DNA of 64,000 nucleotides, taken from Arthrobacter sp. B0490 (GTDB lineage Bacteria; Actinomycetota; Actinomycetes; Actinomycetales; Micrococcaceae). How positions within the stretch are numbered: position 1 is the stretch's first letter; each line of letters starts with the position of its first letter. The notes beneath the pieces are model-generated. The model was not told the DNA's origin, did not search any database, and saw nothing but the letters and a program-made list of their open reading frames with translations. The DNA lies in assembly GCF_002929355.1 (NCBI RefSeq), contig NZ_PJIR01000008.1, positions 1-64,000 on the forward strand. The letters run 5' to 3'. Below are positions 8,552 through 16,618 of the stretch, in pieces. The translations under genes were made by a program, and so were the position numbers.

Positions 8552-10198
8552 TCAGCGTGTGCCGGTCGCCACCGCCACGATCTCCTGCATGTAGGGCGCC
8601 ACGACCTGCTGCGAGATCTTGCAGTCGAGCAGCAGGACGCCGTCGTCGTCGGACGCCAGCCAGCCCTCCACCGAGGCGAGGTCCTCGAGCGAGCCGATCG
8701 TGGCGGACCGGGCGCCGAAGGCGGCGGCGACGGCCGCGAAGTCCACCTCATCGATCATCATGGGCCCCGAGTCGATACCGCGGACGGCGTACTGGTGGAT
8801 CTCTGCTCCGTAGGCGGCGTCGTTGAAGACCACGATGACCGCCCTGCGCGCGGTGCGGATGAACGTGACGAGGTCCGCGAGGGCCATGAGGGCTCCGCCG
8901 TCGCCCGTGCACAGGACGATGGTGGAGTCCGGCAGGGCGCGGGCGGCACCGACGCCGCTGGGGAAGCCGAGGCCGATGGTCTGGAACGCGGTCCCCACCA
9001 TGATCATGCGATCGGGTGCGGGGACGCGGAGATAGCCGGGCGCCCACCCGATGAAGTGGCCGCCGTCCTGCACGACGGTCCGGTCCGCGGGCAGCATCCG
9101 GTCCAGCGCCCTGCACAGGCTCCGCGGGTCGAGCCGGCCGTCGGGTGCCGCCGCCTCGCCGTCGTCGCGTGCGTCATGGGCGTCGAGGGCGTCGTCGGCG
9201 GCGACGGTGCTCCACCTCCGGATCCCCTCCCGTGGTTCGACGGCGGCGAGCAGGGCCTCGGCGGCCAGCCGAGCGTCGGCGGGGAGAAAGTCGGTGACGG
9301 CGGGCGAGGTGGGCCCGGCCGTGATGTCGGCCTGGATGACGCGGGCCCCCGGGCCGAAGGAGTGCCCGAAACGCATTGTGAACTGGTTGAGCCGTGCACC
9401 GAGCACCAGGACGACGTCGGCCTGCCCGACGAGGTGGGCCGTACGTTCGGAGGCCCAGCCGCCCGCGATGCCGAGGGCGGCCGGGCTGTCCCCGAAGAGC
9501 CCCGCCCCGAGACCCGAGGTGGCGGTCAGGGCACCGAGGCGGTCGGCGAGGCGTGCCGCCGCCTCGCCGGCGCCGCTCACCCAGGCGCCGCGCCCGGCCA
9601 GGACGAGGGGCCGCTCGGCAGCGGAGAGCAGCGCCGCGGCGCGGGCGATGTCGCCCGCGGACGGCTCGGCGAGGGGCACGGGAGCGGGCGCCGCGGCGGG
9701 TTCCTCGTGCGCGGCGTCGGCGGCGGCGAGGTCGTAGGGGATCGCGAGGACCACGGGTTCCCGGTAGCGGAGCGCGTGCTCGACCGCCGCCGTCGTCGTC
9801 GCCCCCGGGCGGGCCGCCGACACCGTGAACGTGGTGGCGCCGAGCCCCTTGGCGACCAGGACCTGGTCGACGTCCCACGCGCGCATCCCGGTGGTCGGGG
9901 CGTCGCCGACCACGAGCACCAGCGGGATGTCCGCCTGCACCGCCTCGGCCAGGGGCGTCAGGGCGTTCGTGAACCCGGCGCCGTACGTGGTGGTGGCGAC
10001 GGCGAGGCGGCCGCCGGCCCGATGGTAGGCGTCGGCGGCGGCGACCGCGCCCGCCTCGTGCCGGACGGCGGTGAAGTGCAGCGACGGTGCCGCCATGACG
10101 GCGTCGAGGAAGTGCGCGTTGCCGTTGCCCATGACCCCGAAGACCTCGGTGGTGGCGGGCAGCAGGGCTGAGACGATGCGGGCTGAGACGGTGGCCAT
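8552..10198 (-). CDS. Thiamine-diphosphate-binding enzyme of the acetolactate-synthase family
   Basis: A 548-aa protein with three ThDP-fold domains. The N-terminal Pyr domain has AVRHEAGAVAAADAYHR, in which the Glu activates ThDP. The central transhydrogenase-like domain includes RPLVLAGRGAWVSGAG. The C-terminal PP domain carries CTGDGGALMALADL and VFNDAAYGAE (GDG...N motif). Relatives include acetolactate synthase, benzoylformate decarboxylase and sulfopyruvate-type enzymes; the substrate is not decidable. The ATG at 10198 has AAGGA 6 nt upstream; an in-frame start at 10249 is less likely. No ilvN-like small subunit is adjacent, which argues against a biosynthetic acetolactate synthase. Confidence 0.85.
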   Translation of the reverse strand: MATVSARIVSALLPATTEVFGVMGNGNAHFLDAVMAAPSLHFTAVRHEAGAVAAADAYHRAGGRLAVATTTYGAGFTNALTPLAEAVQADIPLVLVVGDAPTTGMRAWDVDQVLVAKGLGATTFTVSAARPGATTTAAVEHALRYREPVVLAIPYDLAAADAAHEEPAAAPAPVPLAEPSAGDIARAAALLSAAERPLVLAGRGAWVSGAGEAAARLADRLGALTATSGLGAGLFGDSPAALGIAGGWASERTAHLVGQADVVLVLGARLNQFTMRFGHSFGPGARVIQADITAGPTSPAVTDFLPADARLAAEALLAAVEPREGIRRWSTVAADDALDAHDARDDGEAAAPDGRLDPRSLCRALDRMLPADRTVVQDGGHFIGWAPGYLRVPAPDRMIMVGTAFQTIGLGFPSGVGAARALPDSTIVLCTGDGGALMALADLVTFIRTARRAVIVVFNDAAYGAEIHQYAVRGIDSGPMMIDEVDFAAVAAAFGARSATIGSLEDLASVEGWLASDDDGVLLLDCKISQQVVAPYMQEIVAVATGTR

Positions 10199-10310
10199 CG
10201 TGGAATCCTTCAGGGCGGAGTCCTCCGGTGGCTGCAACGAGTGGCACACGGTCGACCCGGCGGACTTGGTGGGTGAGTTCCGTATGTGCCTCGGGCGGCG
10301 ATGCCCTTAT

Positions 10311-10327
10311 TGCCTCTTTTTCAGGCA
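10311..10327. promoter_or_regulatory. Inverted repeat TGCCT-N7-AGGCA, possible operator
   Basis: Five-base arms flank a T-rich centre about 115 bp upstream of the ThDP-enzyme start. It lies in an unusually AT-rich patch (cttattgcctctttttc), as expected of promoter DNA in this GC-rich background. No regulator gene is adjacent. Confidence 0.3.
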
Positions 10328-10457
10328 CGGCGCCCTGAGCGCCCGACGCATGTCACTATAGCGGCCGCCGCACCGCCGTGGTGCCCTGCCCGGCCCGACG
10401 ACGTCGGCGAACCTCTTCGGCGACCCGTCCTGCCCGCCCGTCCCGCACGGCGCGTCC

Positions 10458-10497
10458 GGGGATGTCCTCCGACTCGTCGCCGTCGGAGGACATCCCC
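10458..10497 (-). terminator. Perfect 16-bp hairpin downstream of the MHS transporter
   Basis: GGGGATGTCCTCCGAC pairs perfectly with its complement across an 8-nt loop (TCGTCGCC), 25 bp beyond the minus-strand stop at 10523. There is no U-tract, which is common for actinobacterial terminators. Confidence 0.6.
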
Positions 10498-10522
10498 AGG
10501 AGGTGCGAGCAGGCGGGGACTG

Positions 10523-11884
10523 TCAGGAGTGGTGCCCGGTCCCGGCGTCCGCCCCCTCCTCCGCCTCCAGCGGTGCCCCCTTGGTCTCCTTGACCAGGGT
10601 CACGCCGATGAAGGAGACGACGCAGAGGCCCATGATGTAGAGGCCGATCGACCCGGACCATCCCGTACCCCTCAGCAGGGCCTCGGCGATCAGCGGGGCG
10701 AACGCGCCACCGAGGATCGCTCCGAGGGCGTAGCCGATGCCGATACCCGAGTAGCGGACGTTGGCGGGGAACATCTCGGCGTACATGGCGGACATGGGGC
10801 CATAGGACAGCCCGAGTCCGATGGTGAGGATGAAGATGGCGATCCCGTAGGCCCAGATGCTGCGGGTGTCGATCAGCATGAACATCGGGATCATCCAGAG
10901 GAAGATGAGCGCGTAACCGATCTGGAACGTCCGGACGCGGCCGATGCGGTCGGACAGGATGCCGCCGTAGAGCGTGAAGATGAGCCAGCCGAAGGATGCC
11001 AGCAGTGTCGCCAGGAGCACGGGTGCGGCCGGCATCCCGAGGGTGCGCTGTGCGTAGGAGGAGAGGAACGCGATGACGAGGTAGCCGGCGGCGTTGTTGC
11101 CGATGAAGATGACGGCGGCGAGGACGACCTGCTTCTTGTTGGTCTTCAGGAGGCTACGCAGGGGAGTGGCGGTGTCGCGTTTGCGCTCGATCATGCGCTT
11201 GAAGACCGGGCTCTCGGCGACGGCGGCACGGATGAAGTAGCCGACGACGATGAGGACGACGGAGAGCAGGAACGGGATGCGCCAGCCCCAGGCGAGGAAG
11301 TCCTCCGGGGACATGGACGTGCGCAGGAGGAACAGCACGAGGGTTGCGAGGATCATGCCGACGGGGACGCCGATCTGCGGGTAGGCACCCCAGAAGCCGC
11401 GCTTGCCCACCGGTGCGTGCTCGACGGCCATGAGTGCTGCGCCGCCCCACTCGCCGCCCGCGGAGAAGCCCTGCAGGATGCGCAGGAGCATGAGCAGGAC
11501 GGGCGCCCAGATGCCGATCTGCGCGTAGGTGGGGAGCAGGCCGATCAGGGCGGTGGCGGAGCCCATCATCACGAGGGTGAAGACGAGCATCGCCTTCCGG
11601 CCGATCCTGTCGCCGAGGCGTCCGGCGATAACGGCGCCGAGGGGCCGGAAGAAGAAGCTGATGCCGATCGTGGCCCAGGCGACGAGCTGGGCGAGGCCCG
11701 GGCTCTCACCCTCGAGCGGCCCGAAGTACAGCGTGGCGAAGACGATCCCGGCGGCCTGGGCGAAGATGAAGAAGTCGTACCACTCGATCGTGGTGCCGAC
11801 CATCGTTCCGGCGAGGACCTTCCGGTCCGCCGCGCTCATGCCGCTCCGGGACTGTGCGTCCGGACGCTCTGACGCTAGTGCCAT
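10523..11884 (-). CDS. MHS-family (metabolite:H+ symporter) MFS transporter
   Basis: A 453-aa, 12-helix major-facilitator protein. The early GTTIEWYDFFIFAQAAG segment is diagnostic of the MHS branch, which takes up organic acids such as citrate, alpha-ketoglutarate, shikimate or proline/betaine with protons. Loop 2-3 has GRLGDRIGRKAML and loop 4-5 LRILQGFSAGGEWGGA. The ATG at 11884 has AAGGGAG 6 nt upstream. It is divergent from the CitE-like gene at 12112 with a TCGTATACGA palindrome between them, so a carboxylic or dicarboxylic acid substrate is plausible but not proven. Confidence 0.92.
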   Translation of the reverse strand: MALASERPDAQSRSGMSAADRKVLAGTMVGTTIEWYDFFIFAQAAGIVFATLYFGPLEGESPGLAQLVAWATIGISFFFRPLGAVIAGRLGDRIGRKAMLVFTLVMMGSATALIGLLPTYAQIGIWAPVLLMLLRILQGFSAGGEWGGAALMAVEHAPVGKRGFWGAYPQIGVPVGMILATLVLFLLRTSMSPEDFLAWGWRIPFLLSVVLIVVGYFIRAAVAESPVFKRMIERKRDTATPLRSLLKTNKKQVVLAAVIFIGNNAAGYLVIAFLSSYAQRTLGMPAAPVLLATLLASFGWLIFTLYGGILSDRIGRVRTFQIGYALIFLWMIPMFMLIDTRSIWAYGIAIFILTIGLGLSYGPMSAMYAEMFPANVRYSGIGIGYALGAILGGAFAPLIAEALLRGTGWSGSIGLYIMGLCVVSFIGVTLVKETKGAPLEAEEGADAGTGHHS

Positions 11885-11971
11885 GAAAAACTCCCTTGTT
11901 TTTGCAGTGCGTGGCTTCCGATATGCCCTGATCCGGATGGAGACGCCGCAGTCCCCACCATCGAGCAGAAA

Positions 11972-11981
11972 TCGTATACGA
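11972..11981. promoter_or_regulatory. TCGTATACGA palindrome, likely GntR/FCD-type operator
   Basis: A perfect 10-bp palindrome with a GTATAC core sits in the 227-bp divergent region between the MHS transporter (start 11884) and the CitE-like lyase (start 12112). GTATAC-centred palindromes are typical operators of FCD-domain GntR repressors of organic-acid genes. No GntR gene lies in this window. Confidence 0.5.
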
Positions 11982-12099
11982 ATGCTAGGCCGCGTTCCGG
12001 CGGAGGGTCAAGGGTTCCGGAGGGGGCATCGGGCCCTTTTGGTCGTAGTGTTCACGCGATGCCTCCGGTGTCCGTTGGATAACCCGGAGCGATCCTCAG

Positions 12100-12105
12100 T
12101 ACTGT
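12100..12105 (+). promoter_or_regulatory. Putative -10 box (TACTGT) for a leaderless mRNA
   Basis: TACTGT ends 6 nt before the ATG at 12112 of the CitE-like gene, with no ribosome site between. Confidence 0.5.
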
Positions 12106-12111
12106 TTGACC

Positions 12112-12960
12112 ATGGCCTCCTTCCTGAGAAACAGCCGCGCCGCCGCGCTTCCCGCCAAGCTCTCACGATCCTGGTTGCTGGCCTCCGCTGCTACCGGGGA
12201 CACCTTCATCCCCGCCCTCACGTCGGAGGCCGATTCCGTCGTGTTCGACATGGAGGACGCCGTTCCCGCCCCGGGCAAGGCCGAAGCACGCGAGCGCGTC
12301 GTCGAGGCGCTGTCCACCGGCATGACGGCCTGGGTGCGGGTCAACGGCATCGAGACCGAGTACTGGGCCGACGACCTGGCCGCGCTGTCCAGGGCGCCCG
12401 GCCTGCGCGGCGTCATGCTCGCCATGACGGAGAAGCCCGAACAGGTGACGCACACGGCCATGCGGCTGCAGGCGGGGACGCCCGTCCTCGCGCTGATCGA
12501 GTCGGCGCTCGGCATCGAGAACGCGACGGCGATCGCCAGCGCGCCGGGGACCTTCCGCCTGGCGTTCGGCGTGGGCGACTTCCGGCGCGACACGGGTGCC
12601 TCGGACGACCCGATGGCACTCGCCTACGCGCGCTCCAAGCTCGTGGTGGCCTCACGCGTCGGGCAGCTCCCTGGACCGATCGACGGTCCGACCGTCGGCG
12701 CCCTCGGGGACGAACTGCTCGAGGCCTGCAAGGTGACGGCATCCATGGGCATGACCGGCAAGCTGTGCCTGCTCACGGATGCCACGGACACCATCAACCG
12801 GGGCCTGTCCCCGAGCGACTCGGAGATCAACTGGGCCGCCGAACTCCTCCGCGAGCATGCGGCAGGCGCCGTGGTGGGCGACGGCTCCTACCTGCCGCGT
12901 CTCGCGCGCGCACAGAAGATCTCGTCGCTCGCGGATTCCTACGGCCTCTGGAACGCGTAG
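12112..12960 (+). CDS. CitE-like HpcH/HpaI-family lyase
   Basis: A 282-aa TIM-barrel protein of the citrate-lyase-beta / malyl-CoA lyase superfamily. VVFDMEDAVPAPGKAEAR near residue 45 is the hallmark strand with the metal-site acidic residues; WVRVNGIETEYWADDL and VLALIESALGIENATAIA (Glu metal ligand) follow. Members cleave or form C-C bonds of hydroxyacyl-CoA or keto acids with Mg2+. It stands alone (no citD/citF), so it is not a complete citrate lyase. The divergent MHS transporter may import its substrate. The start is supported by a -10 box 6 nt upstream; a TTG two codons earlier is rejected. Confidence 0.87.
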   Translation: MASFLRNSRAAALPAKLSRSWLLASAATGDTFIPALTSEADSVVFDMEDAVPAPGKAEARERVVEALSTGMTAWVRVNGIETEYWADDLAALSRAPGLRGVMLAMTEKPEQVTHTAMRLQAGTPVLALIESALGIENATAIASAPGTFRLAFGVGDFRRDTGASDDPMALAYARSKLVVASRVGQLPGPIDGPTVGALGDELLEACKVTASMGMTGKLCLLTDATDTINRGLSPSDSEINWAAELLREHAAGAVVGDGSYLPRLARAQKISSLADSYGLWNA

Positions 12961-12975
12961 TCCCCGGCAGGAGGG

Positions 12976-13206
12976 CTAGTAGGCGAGGGCCCGCTGCTCG
13001 GAGCCGCTGATCGTCGAGGTGCCGCCGCAGTTGGTGCACACCTGCAGGCGGGTCTTCTTGAGGGTGATGAGCGGGATGAAGAACACCGAGAGCTTCGTCT
13101 TGCGCTGGACCACCTGCTGCGGGGCGTGCATACCGCAGTAGCGGCAGCCGGCGGATCGGGTGAACTGCAGGTGCTCACGCGTGGTGAGGCCGAAGAGGAA
13201 GAACAT
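12976..13206 (-). CDS. Small zinc-ribbon protein (zinc_ribbon_15 type)
   Basis: A 76-aa protein starting MFFLFGLTTREHLQF with two cysteine pairs, C21-x2-C24 (CRYC) and C57-x2-C60 (CTNC), forming one zinc ribbon. Between them lies QVVQRKTKLSVFFIPLI, the hydrophobic strand pattern of this small actinobacterial family. Function unknown. Its stop lies 16 bp from the stop of the CitE-like gene (convergent). Longer in-frame starts read into GC-rich noncoding DNA and are not credible. Confidence 0.8.
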   Translation of the reverse strand: MFFLFGLTTREHLQFTRSAGCRYCGMHAPQQVVQRKTKLSVFFIPLITLKKTRLQVCTNCGGTSTISGSEQRALAY

Positions 13207-13421
13207 CCATCCACCGTAACCAGCCCTGCGCCGGGCGGGGAGTGCCGTACTGCACACCCGGCGGGCTTGCATTACCGGGCCGTGGATGCCCTGCCCCCGG
13301 CGGATCATCGGACGACGTCCAGGAAAAATTCCGTTCCGCTGCATCCAGGAGTCCCTCCTTCCCGGTAATACCAGGTGTCAGCAGAAGCGCCCCCTTGAGG
13401 GGACGACACGAAGGAGTTGTC

Positions 13422-14240
13422 ATGCGAAGAAGCCTGTACACCGTTGGAGCCGTGCTGGTGGTCGCGGCGGCCGCGGCCGCCCCGGCGACGGCCGCCGAGT
13501 CACAATCCGCAGCATCGCTGTCCGTACTGCATGGAGTCCCCGACCTCACGGTCGACGTCTACGTCAACGGTGCCCTCACCCTCGACGATTTCGCGCCCGG
13601 CACACTGGCCGGTCCGCTCTCGCTGCCCGCCGGCAGTTACCAGCTCGCCATCACGGCGGCCGACGCCCCCGACGCGAGCGCGCCGGTCATCGGCCCCGTG
13701 GACGTCTCCCTCGCCGCCGGCGGGAACTACACCGCCACGGCCAACCTCGACGCGGCGGGCACGCCGACCGCCAACTTCTACACGAACGACGTCTCGGCGG
13801 TGGAGGCCGGCAAGTCCCGCCTGACCGTGCGGCACGTCGCCGCGGCGCCCGCCGTCGACGTCCTCGCGGGGGGCGCGCCGATCGTGCCGAACCTCAGCAA
13901 CCCGGGCGAGGCGACGCTGACCACGGACCCGGGGACGGTCTCCGCGGCGGTCGCGGCGGCGGGCACCACCCAGCCCGTGATCGGCCCGGCGGACCTCACC
14001 CTCGCCGAGGGCACCTCGACGATCGTTTACGCGTGGGGGAGCCTCGAGGCGGGCAACCTCGCGCTCGCTACGCAGGTCATCGACGGGCTGCACTCGTCGC
14101 CGGGCTCCGTCCCGGGCGGGCAGTCGGGCCTGGCGGCCCAGGACGACGACGCCGGAGCGGCGATGGGGATCGGCGCGGCCGCCCTCGCCCTCCTCGGCGG
14201 AGCGATCGCCGTGAGCCGGAGGCGTACGGCGCGGGTATGA
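13422..14240 (+). CDS. Secreted, C-terminally membrane-anchored DUF4397 protein
   Basis: A 272-aa exported protein: signal peptide at residues 1-26 (MRRSLYTVGAVLVVAAAAAA then PATAAE), two DUF4397 repeats of about 90 residues each (first SLSVLHGVPDLTVDVYVNG, second RLTVRHVAAAPAVDVLAGG), and a C-terminal helix (about 245-265) followed by SRRRTARV, a cell-wall-sorting-like tail. No LPxTG or LAxTG motif is visible before the helix. AAGGAG lies 5 nt before the ATG at 13422. The next gene is a class F sortase, a common pairing in actinobacteria, so this protein may be a structural or adhesive surface protein. Confidence 0.88.
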   Translation: MRRSLYTVGAVLVVAAAAAAPATAAESQSAASLSVLHGVPDLTVDVYVNGALTLDDFAPGTLAGPLSLPAGSYQLAITAADAPDASAPVIGPVDVSLAAGGNYTATANLDAAGTPTANFYTNDVSAVEAGKSRLTVRHVAAAPAVDVLAGGAPIVPNLSNPGEATLTTDPGTVSAAVAAAGTTQPVIGPADLTLAEGTSTIVYAWGSLEAGNLALATQVIDGLHSSPGSVPGGQSGLAAQDDDAGAAMGIGAAALALLGGAIAVSRRRTARV

Positions 14241-14317
14241 CGGGCCGGGCGCGCGGACGCCGTCGGGCTCCGCGCGCCCAGTTCCCCCAGCCGACCCCCG
14301 AGAACCAGGATGATCCC

Positions 14318-15040
14318 GTGCACCCTTCCCGTATGGCAACCGGCCTCGCGGCGCTGTCGATCGCGACCGCCGCCGTCCTCGGCGGATGTTCCACGTCGTC
14401 CGCAGGCCCCGCCGAGCCGGCGCCGCCCGCGGCCCCCCTCCTCGCGCCCACCCCGCCACCCGGGACGGTGCCGGTGCCGGAGCCCCCGGTGCCGGACGCC
14501 GCCGCGTCACCGACCGCGGCGCCGCCCCCGGCAGCGGGCACGGGCGTCGCCGCCGGTATCCCGGTGCGTCCGGCGGACGCGGCCGTCCAGCCGCCTCCTC
14601 CCGCTCCGGTCTCCCTGGACGTCCCCGGCACGGACATCTCGGTCCGGGTCGTCGACGTGGGGATCGCCGGGAACGACGCCATGGAGATCCCGGACAGCTT
14701 CTGGGAAGCAGGGTGGTACCGCTTCGGGCCGGCTCCCGGAGCCGACGCGGGACACGCCGTGATCGCCGCACACGTGGACAGCCAGACGGAGGTCATGCCC
14801 TTCGCCCGGCTCAAGGACGTCGATCCCGGCACCGTTCTCACCGTCGGTCTCGCGGACGGCAGCATGCTGCAGTACCGCGTCGACGACGTCCGGAACGTCC
14901 CGAAGGCCACGCTCGACGGATCGGACGTCTTCCGGCGGGACGGCCCCCATCGGCTGAAGATCATCACCTGTGGAGGCGAATGGCTGCTGGACAAGGGCGA
15001 CTACGAGGATAATGTTGTCCTCACAGCCTCACCGCTCTGA
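14318..15040 (+). CDS. Class F sortase, predicted lipoprotein
   Basis: A 240-aa transpeptidase-like protein. The N-terminus carries a lipobox (AVLGGC, Cys24), then a long Pro/Ala-rich spacer to about residue 90, then the sortase barrel. His152 (VIAAHVDSQ) and Cys218 (KIITCGGEW) match the catalytic His and the TCGG active-site Cys of class F. I see no Arg after the Cys; the tail reads LLDKGDYEDNVVLTASPL, where homologues usually have the third catalytic residue. The GTG at 14318 has AGGA 7 nt upstream; an in-frame ATG at 14237 overlaps the DUF4397 stop and would bury the lipobox. Likely co-transcribed with the DUF4397 gene. Confidence 0.83.
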   Translation: MHPSRMATGLAALSIATAAVLGGCSTSSAGPAEPAPPAAPLLAPTPPPGTVPVPEPPVPDAAASPTAAPPPAAGTGVAAGIPVRPADAAVQPPPPAPVSLDVPGTDISVRVVDVGIAGNDAMEIPDSFWEAGWYRFGPAPGADAGHAVIAAHVDSQTEVMPFARLKDVDPGTVLTVGLADGSMLQYRVDDVRNVPKATLDGSDVFRRDGPHRLKIITCGGEWLLDKGDYEDNVVLTASPL

Positions 15041-15133
15041 ACGCACGGATCCCGCAGTCCGCCTGCCTCGCACTCCCCGCTCTCCGACGCACCGCTGTCG
15101 GGAAGGGGCAGGGCGGGTGCACCGGGTGCTCCT

Positions 15134-15161
15134 GGTGCGGTGCTGGGCCCGGCACCGCGCT
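15134..15161 (+). promoter_or_regulatory. Hairpin in the sigma-factor 5' region
   Basis: GGTGCGGTGC pairs (with one or two G-U pairs) with GCACCGCGCT across an 8-nt loop, ending 1 nt before the AAGGAG ribosome site (15163-15168) of the sigma gene at 15175. It could be the terminator of the sortase gene or a leader structure that limits sigma translation. Confidence 0.35.
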
Positions 15162-15174
15162 GAAGGAGTAGGGC

Positions 15175-15744
15175 GTGACACCTCCAGGCACCGAGTGGAC
15201 GCGGGAACTCGACGTGGAGTTCTCCGCCGGTGACGAGGAGGCCCTGGCCGCCGCGTACCGGCGTCTTTCGCCCCTCGTGTTCACGGTAGCGTTGCGGTCC
15301 ATGAACGACCGGACGGCGGCTGCGGACATCACCCAGGACGTGTTCGTGCGGGCCTGGCGTTTCCGGGACAGCTTCGATCCGCAGTACGGCACGGTTCCCG
15401 GCTGGATCCTCGGCATCAGCAGGAACGTCATCCTGGACACCCTGGCGGCCAGGAGCAGGCAGAACCAGATGGTGGCCCGTTCCGGGGCGATCGCCGAACC
15501 GGAGAGCCCGAGGCAGCACGCGCGGGAGGTGGATGCCGTGACGGACCGCGTGGTCCTCGACGCGGAGCTCGAACTGCTGGGCGAACCCCAACAGTCCATC
15601 CTCCGGCTCGCCTTCTACGAAGACCTCACACATCAGCAGATCGCACAACGACTGGAGTTGCCGCTGGGAACCGTCAAGAGTCACATCCGGAGGAGCCTGA
15701 CACATCTGCGCAGTCGATTGGGGGCGTGGAATGCAGCATCTTGA
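15175..15744 (+). CDS. ECF-type RNA polymerase sigma factor
   Basis: A 189-aa sigma-70-family factor. Region 2 (about 28-95) has [21 protein letters not shown] and [15 protein letters not shown]; region 4 (about 130-185) has the helix-turn-helix [29 protein letters not shown]. This resembles the SigK group, which pairs with RskA-type anti-sigmas. It starts at a GTG with AAGGAG 6 nt upstream. The anti-sigma gene overlaps its last 14 bp. It probably responds to an envelope signal; targets are unknown, though the adjacent sortase and DUF4397 genes are reasonable candidates. Confidence 0.93.
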   Translation: MTPPGTEWTRELDVEFSAGDEEALAAAYRRLSPLVFTVALRSMNDRTAAADITQDVFVRAWRFRDSFDPQYGTVPGWILGISRNVILDTLAARSRQNQMVARSGAIAEPESPRQHAREVDAVTDRVVLDAELELLGEPQQSILRLAFYEDLTHQQIAQRLELPLGTVKSHIRRSLTHLRSRLGAWNAAS

Positions 15745-16552
15745 TCCGGACAGCGTGGGGATCGCCGCGCTGGACGAACCGCTGGACCGGTCGTCCCGCA
15801 TCCATCTCGACGCGTGCGCCGCCTGCGGCGAGGAGGTCGCCGCCCTGCGCGAGGTCGTCGTCCTCGCCCGATCGGGTGGGCGTCCCACCCGGCTCGAGGA
15901 GCCCGACCCCGCCGTGTGGGACGCCGTCGCCCGGGAACTCGGTCTCGCCGGCGGGACGACACCCCGCCTCCGGTCGGTCGGCACCCTCGAGCCCCTCGGC
16001 TCCCGTCCCGCAGCCGCGGAACCGGGGCCTCGGCGAGGCGCACCGGAACCGGGCCCTGCGGAACCGGCTGCCACGACCCGGCGCCCTGCTGCGCCCGGTC
16101 CTGCGCGCACGTCCCGGTCCGTCCCTGCGTGGTGGCTGGCCGCGGCCGCCGTCGCAGGGATCGCGGCCGGGGGAGGAGTGCTGTGGGCCGTCCAGGCCAC
16201 GCAGGCGGGCGGGCAGATCCTGGCACGCGCGGACCTGGCTCCGCTGCCCGATTTCGGCGGTTCCGGGGAGGCCACGCTCAGCGAGTCCGACGACGGCGTA
16301 CGACGCCTCGACGTGACGGTCTCCGGTGCGGCCCCCGGCGGCTACCGGGAGGTCTGGCTCCTCGCCCCCGACGCCACCCGGATGTACAGCATCGGGATCC
16401 TGGACGGCGACCACGGCACGTTCGACGTCCCCGACGCGATCGACCTCCGGCAGTTCCCCGTCGTCGACGTGTCGGACGAACCGCTGGACGGGGACCCGAC
16501 ACACTCGGGGGTCAGCGTGGTGAGGGGCACCATCGACGCCGGGGACGTGTAG
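15731..16552 (+). CDS. Transmembrane anti-sigma factor (zinc-associated, RskA-like)
   Basis: A 273-aa protein. The N-terminus carries the ZAS motif H25-x3-C29-x2-C32 ([12 protein letters not shown]), which binds the cognate ECF sigma. A Pro/Ala/Arg-rich linker (about 85-135) leads to one transmembrane helix (about 137-157, [18 protein letters not shown]) and an extracytoplasmic RskA-like C-terminal domain ([28 protein letters not shown]). Signal-driven proteolysis would release the sigma. It overlaps the sigma gene by 14 bp, so the two are translationally coupled. Confidence 0.9.
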   Translation: MQHLDPDSVGIAALDEPLDRSSRIHLDACAACGEEVAALREVVVLARSGGRPTRLEEPDPAVWDAVARELGLAGGTTPRLRSVGTLEPLGSRPAAAEPGPRRGAPEPGPAEPAATTRRPAAPGPARTSRSVPAWWLAAAAVAGIAAGGGVLWAVQATQAGGQILARADLAPLPDFGGSGEATLSESDDGVRRLDVTVSGAAPGGYREVWLLAPDATRMYSIGILDGDHGTFDVPDAIDLRQFPVVDVSDEPLDGDPTHSGVSVVRGTIDAGDV

Positions 16553-16618
16553 CGGGCCCTCGAGGTCGCCGACGGTGCCCGTGGCAGGAAGTCCACGCGG
16601 GATCACCGCGGCGCGACC

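Larger units (their letters stand above)
10199..10522. other. Gene-free region between ThDP-enzyme start and MHS-transporter stop
   Basis: This 324-bp stretch holds no convincing gene. On the minus strand it carries the 5' region of the ThDP-enzyme gene. It contains an imperfectly centred TGCCT/AGGCA inverted repeat at 10311-10327 and a perfect 16-bp hairpin at 10458-10497 that probably ends the MHS transporter transcript. Confidence 0.6.

Noticed and set aside
7178..10171. A 997-codon open frame on the + strand across the reductase and ThDP-enzyme genes
   Set aside because: It is a GC-rich antisense shadow: composition is dominated by Arg, Gly, Val and Asp with no motif, while both minus-strand genes have clear family signatures.
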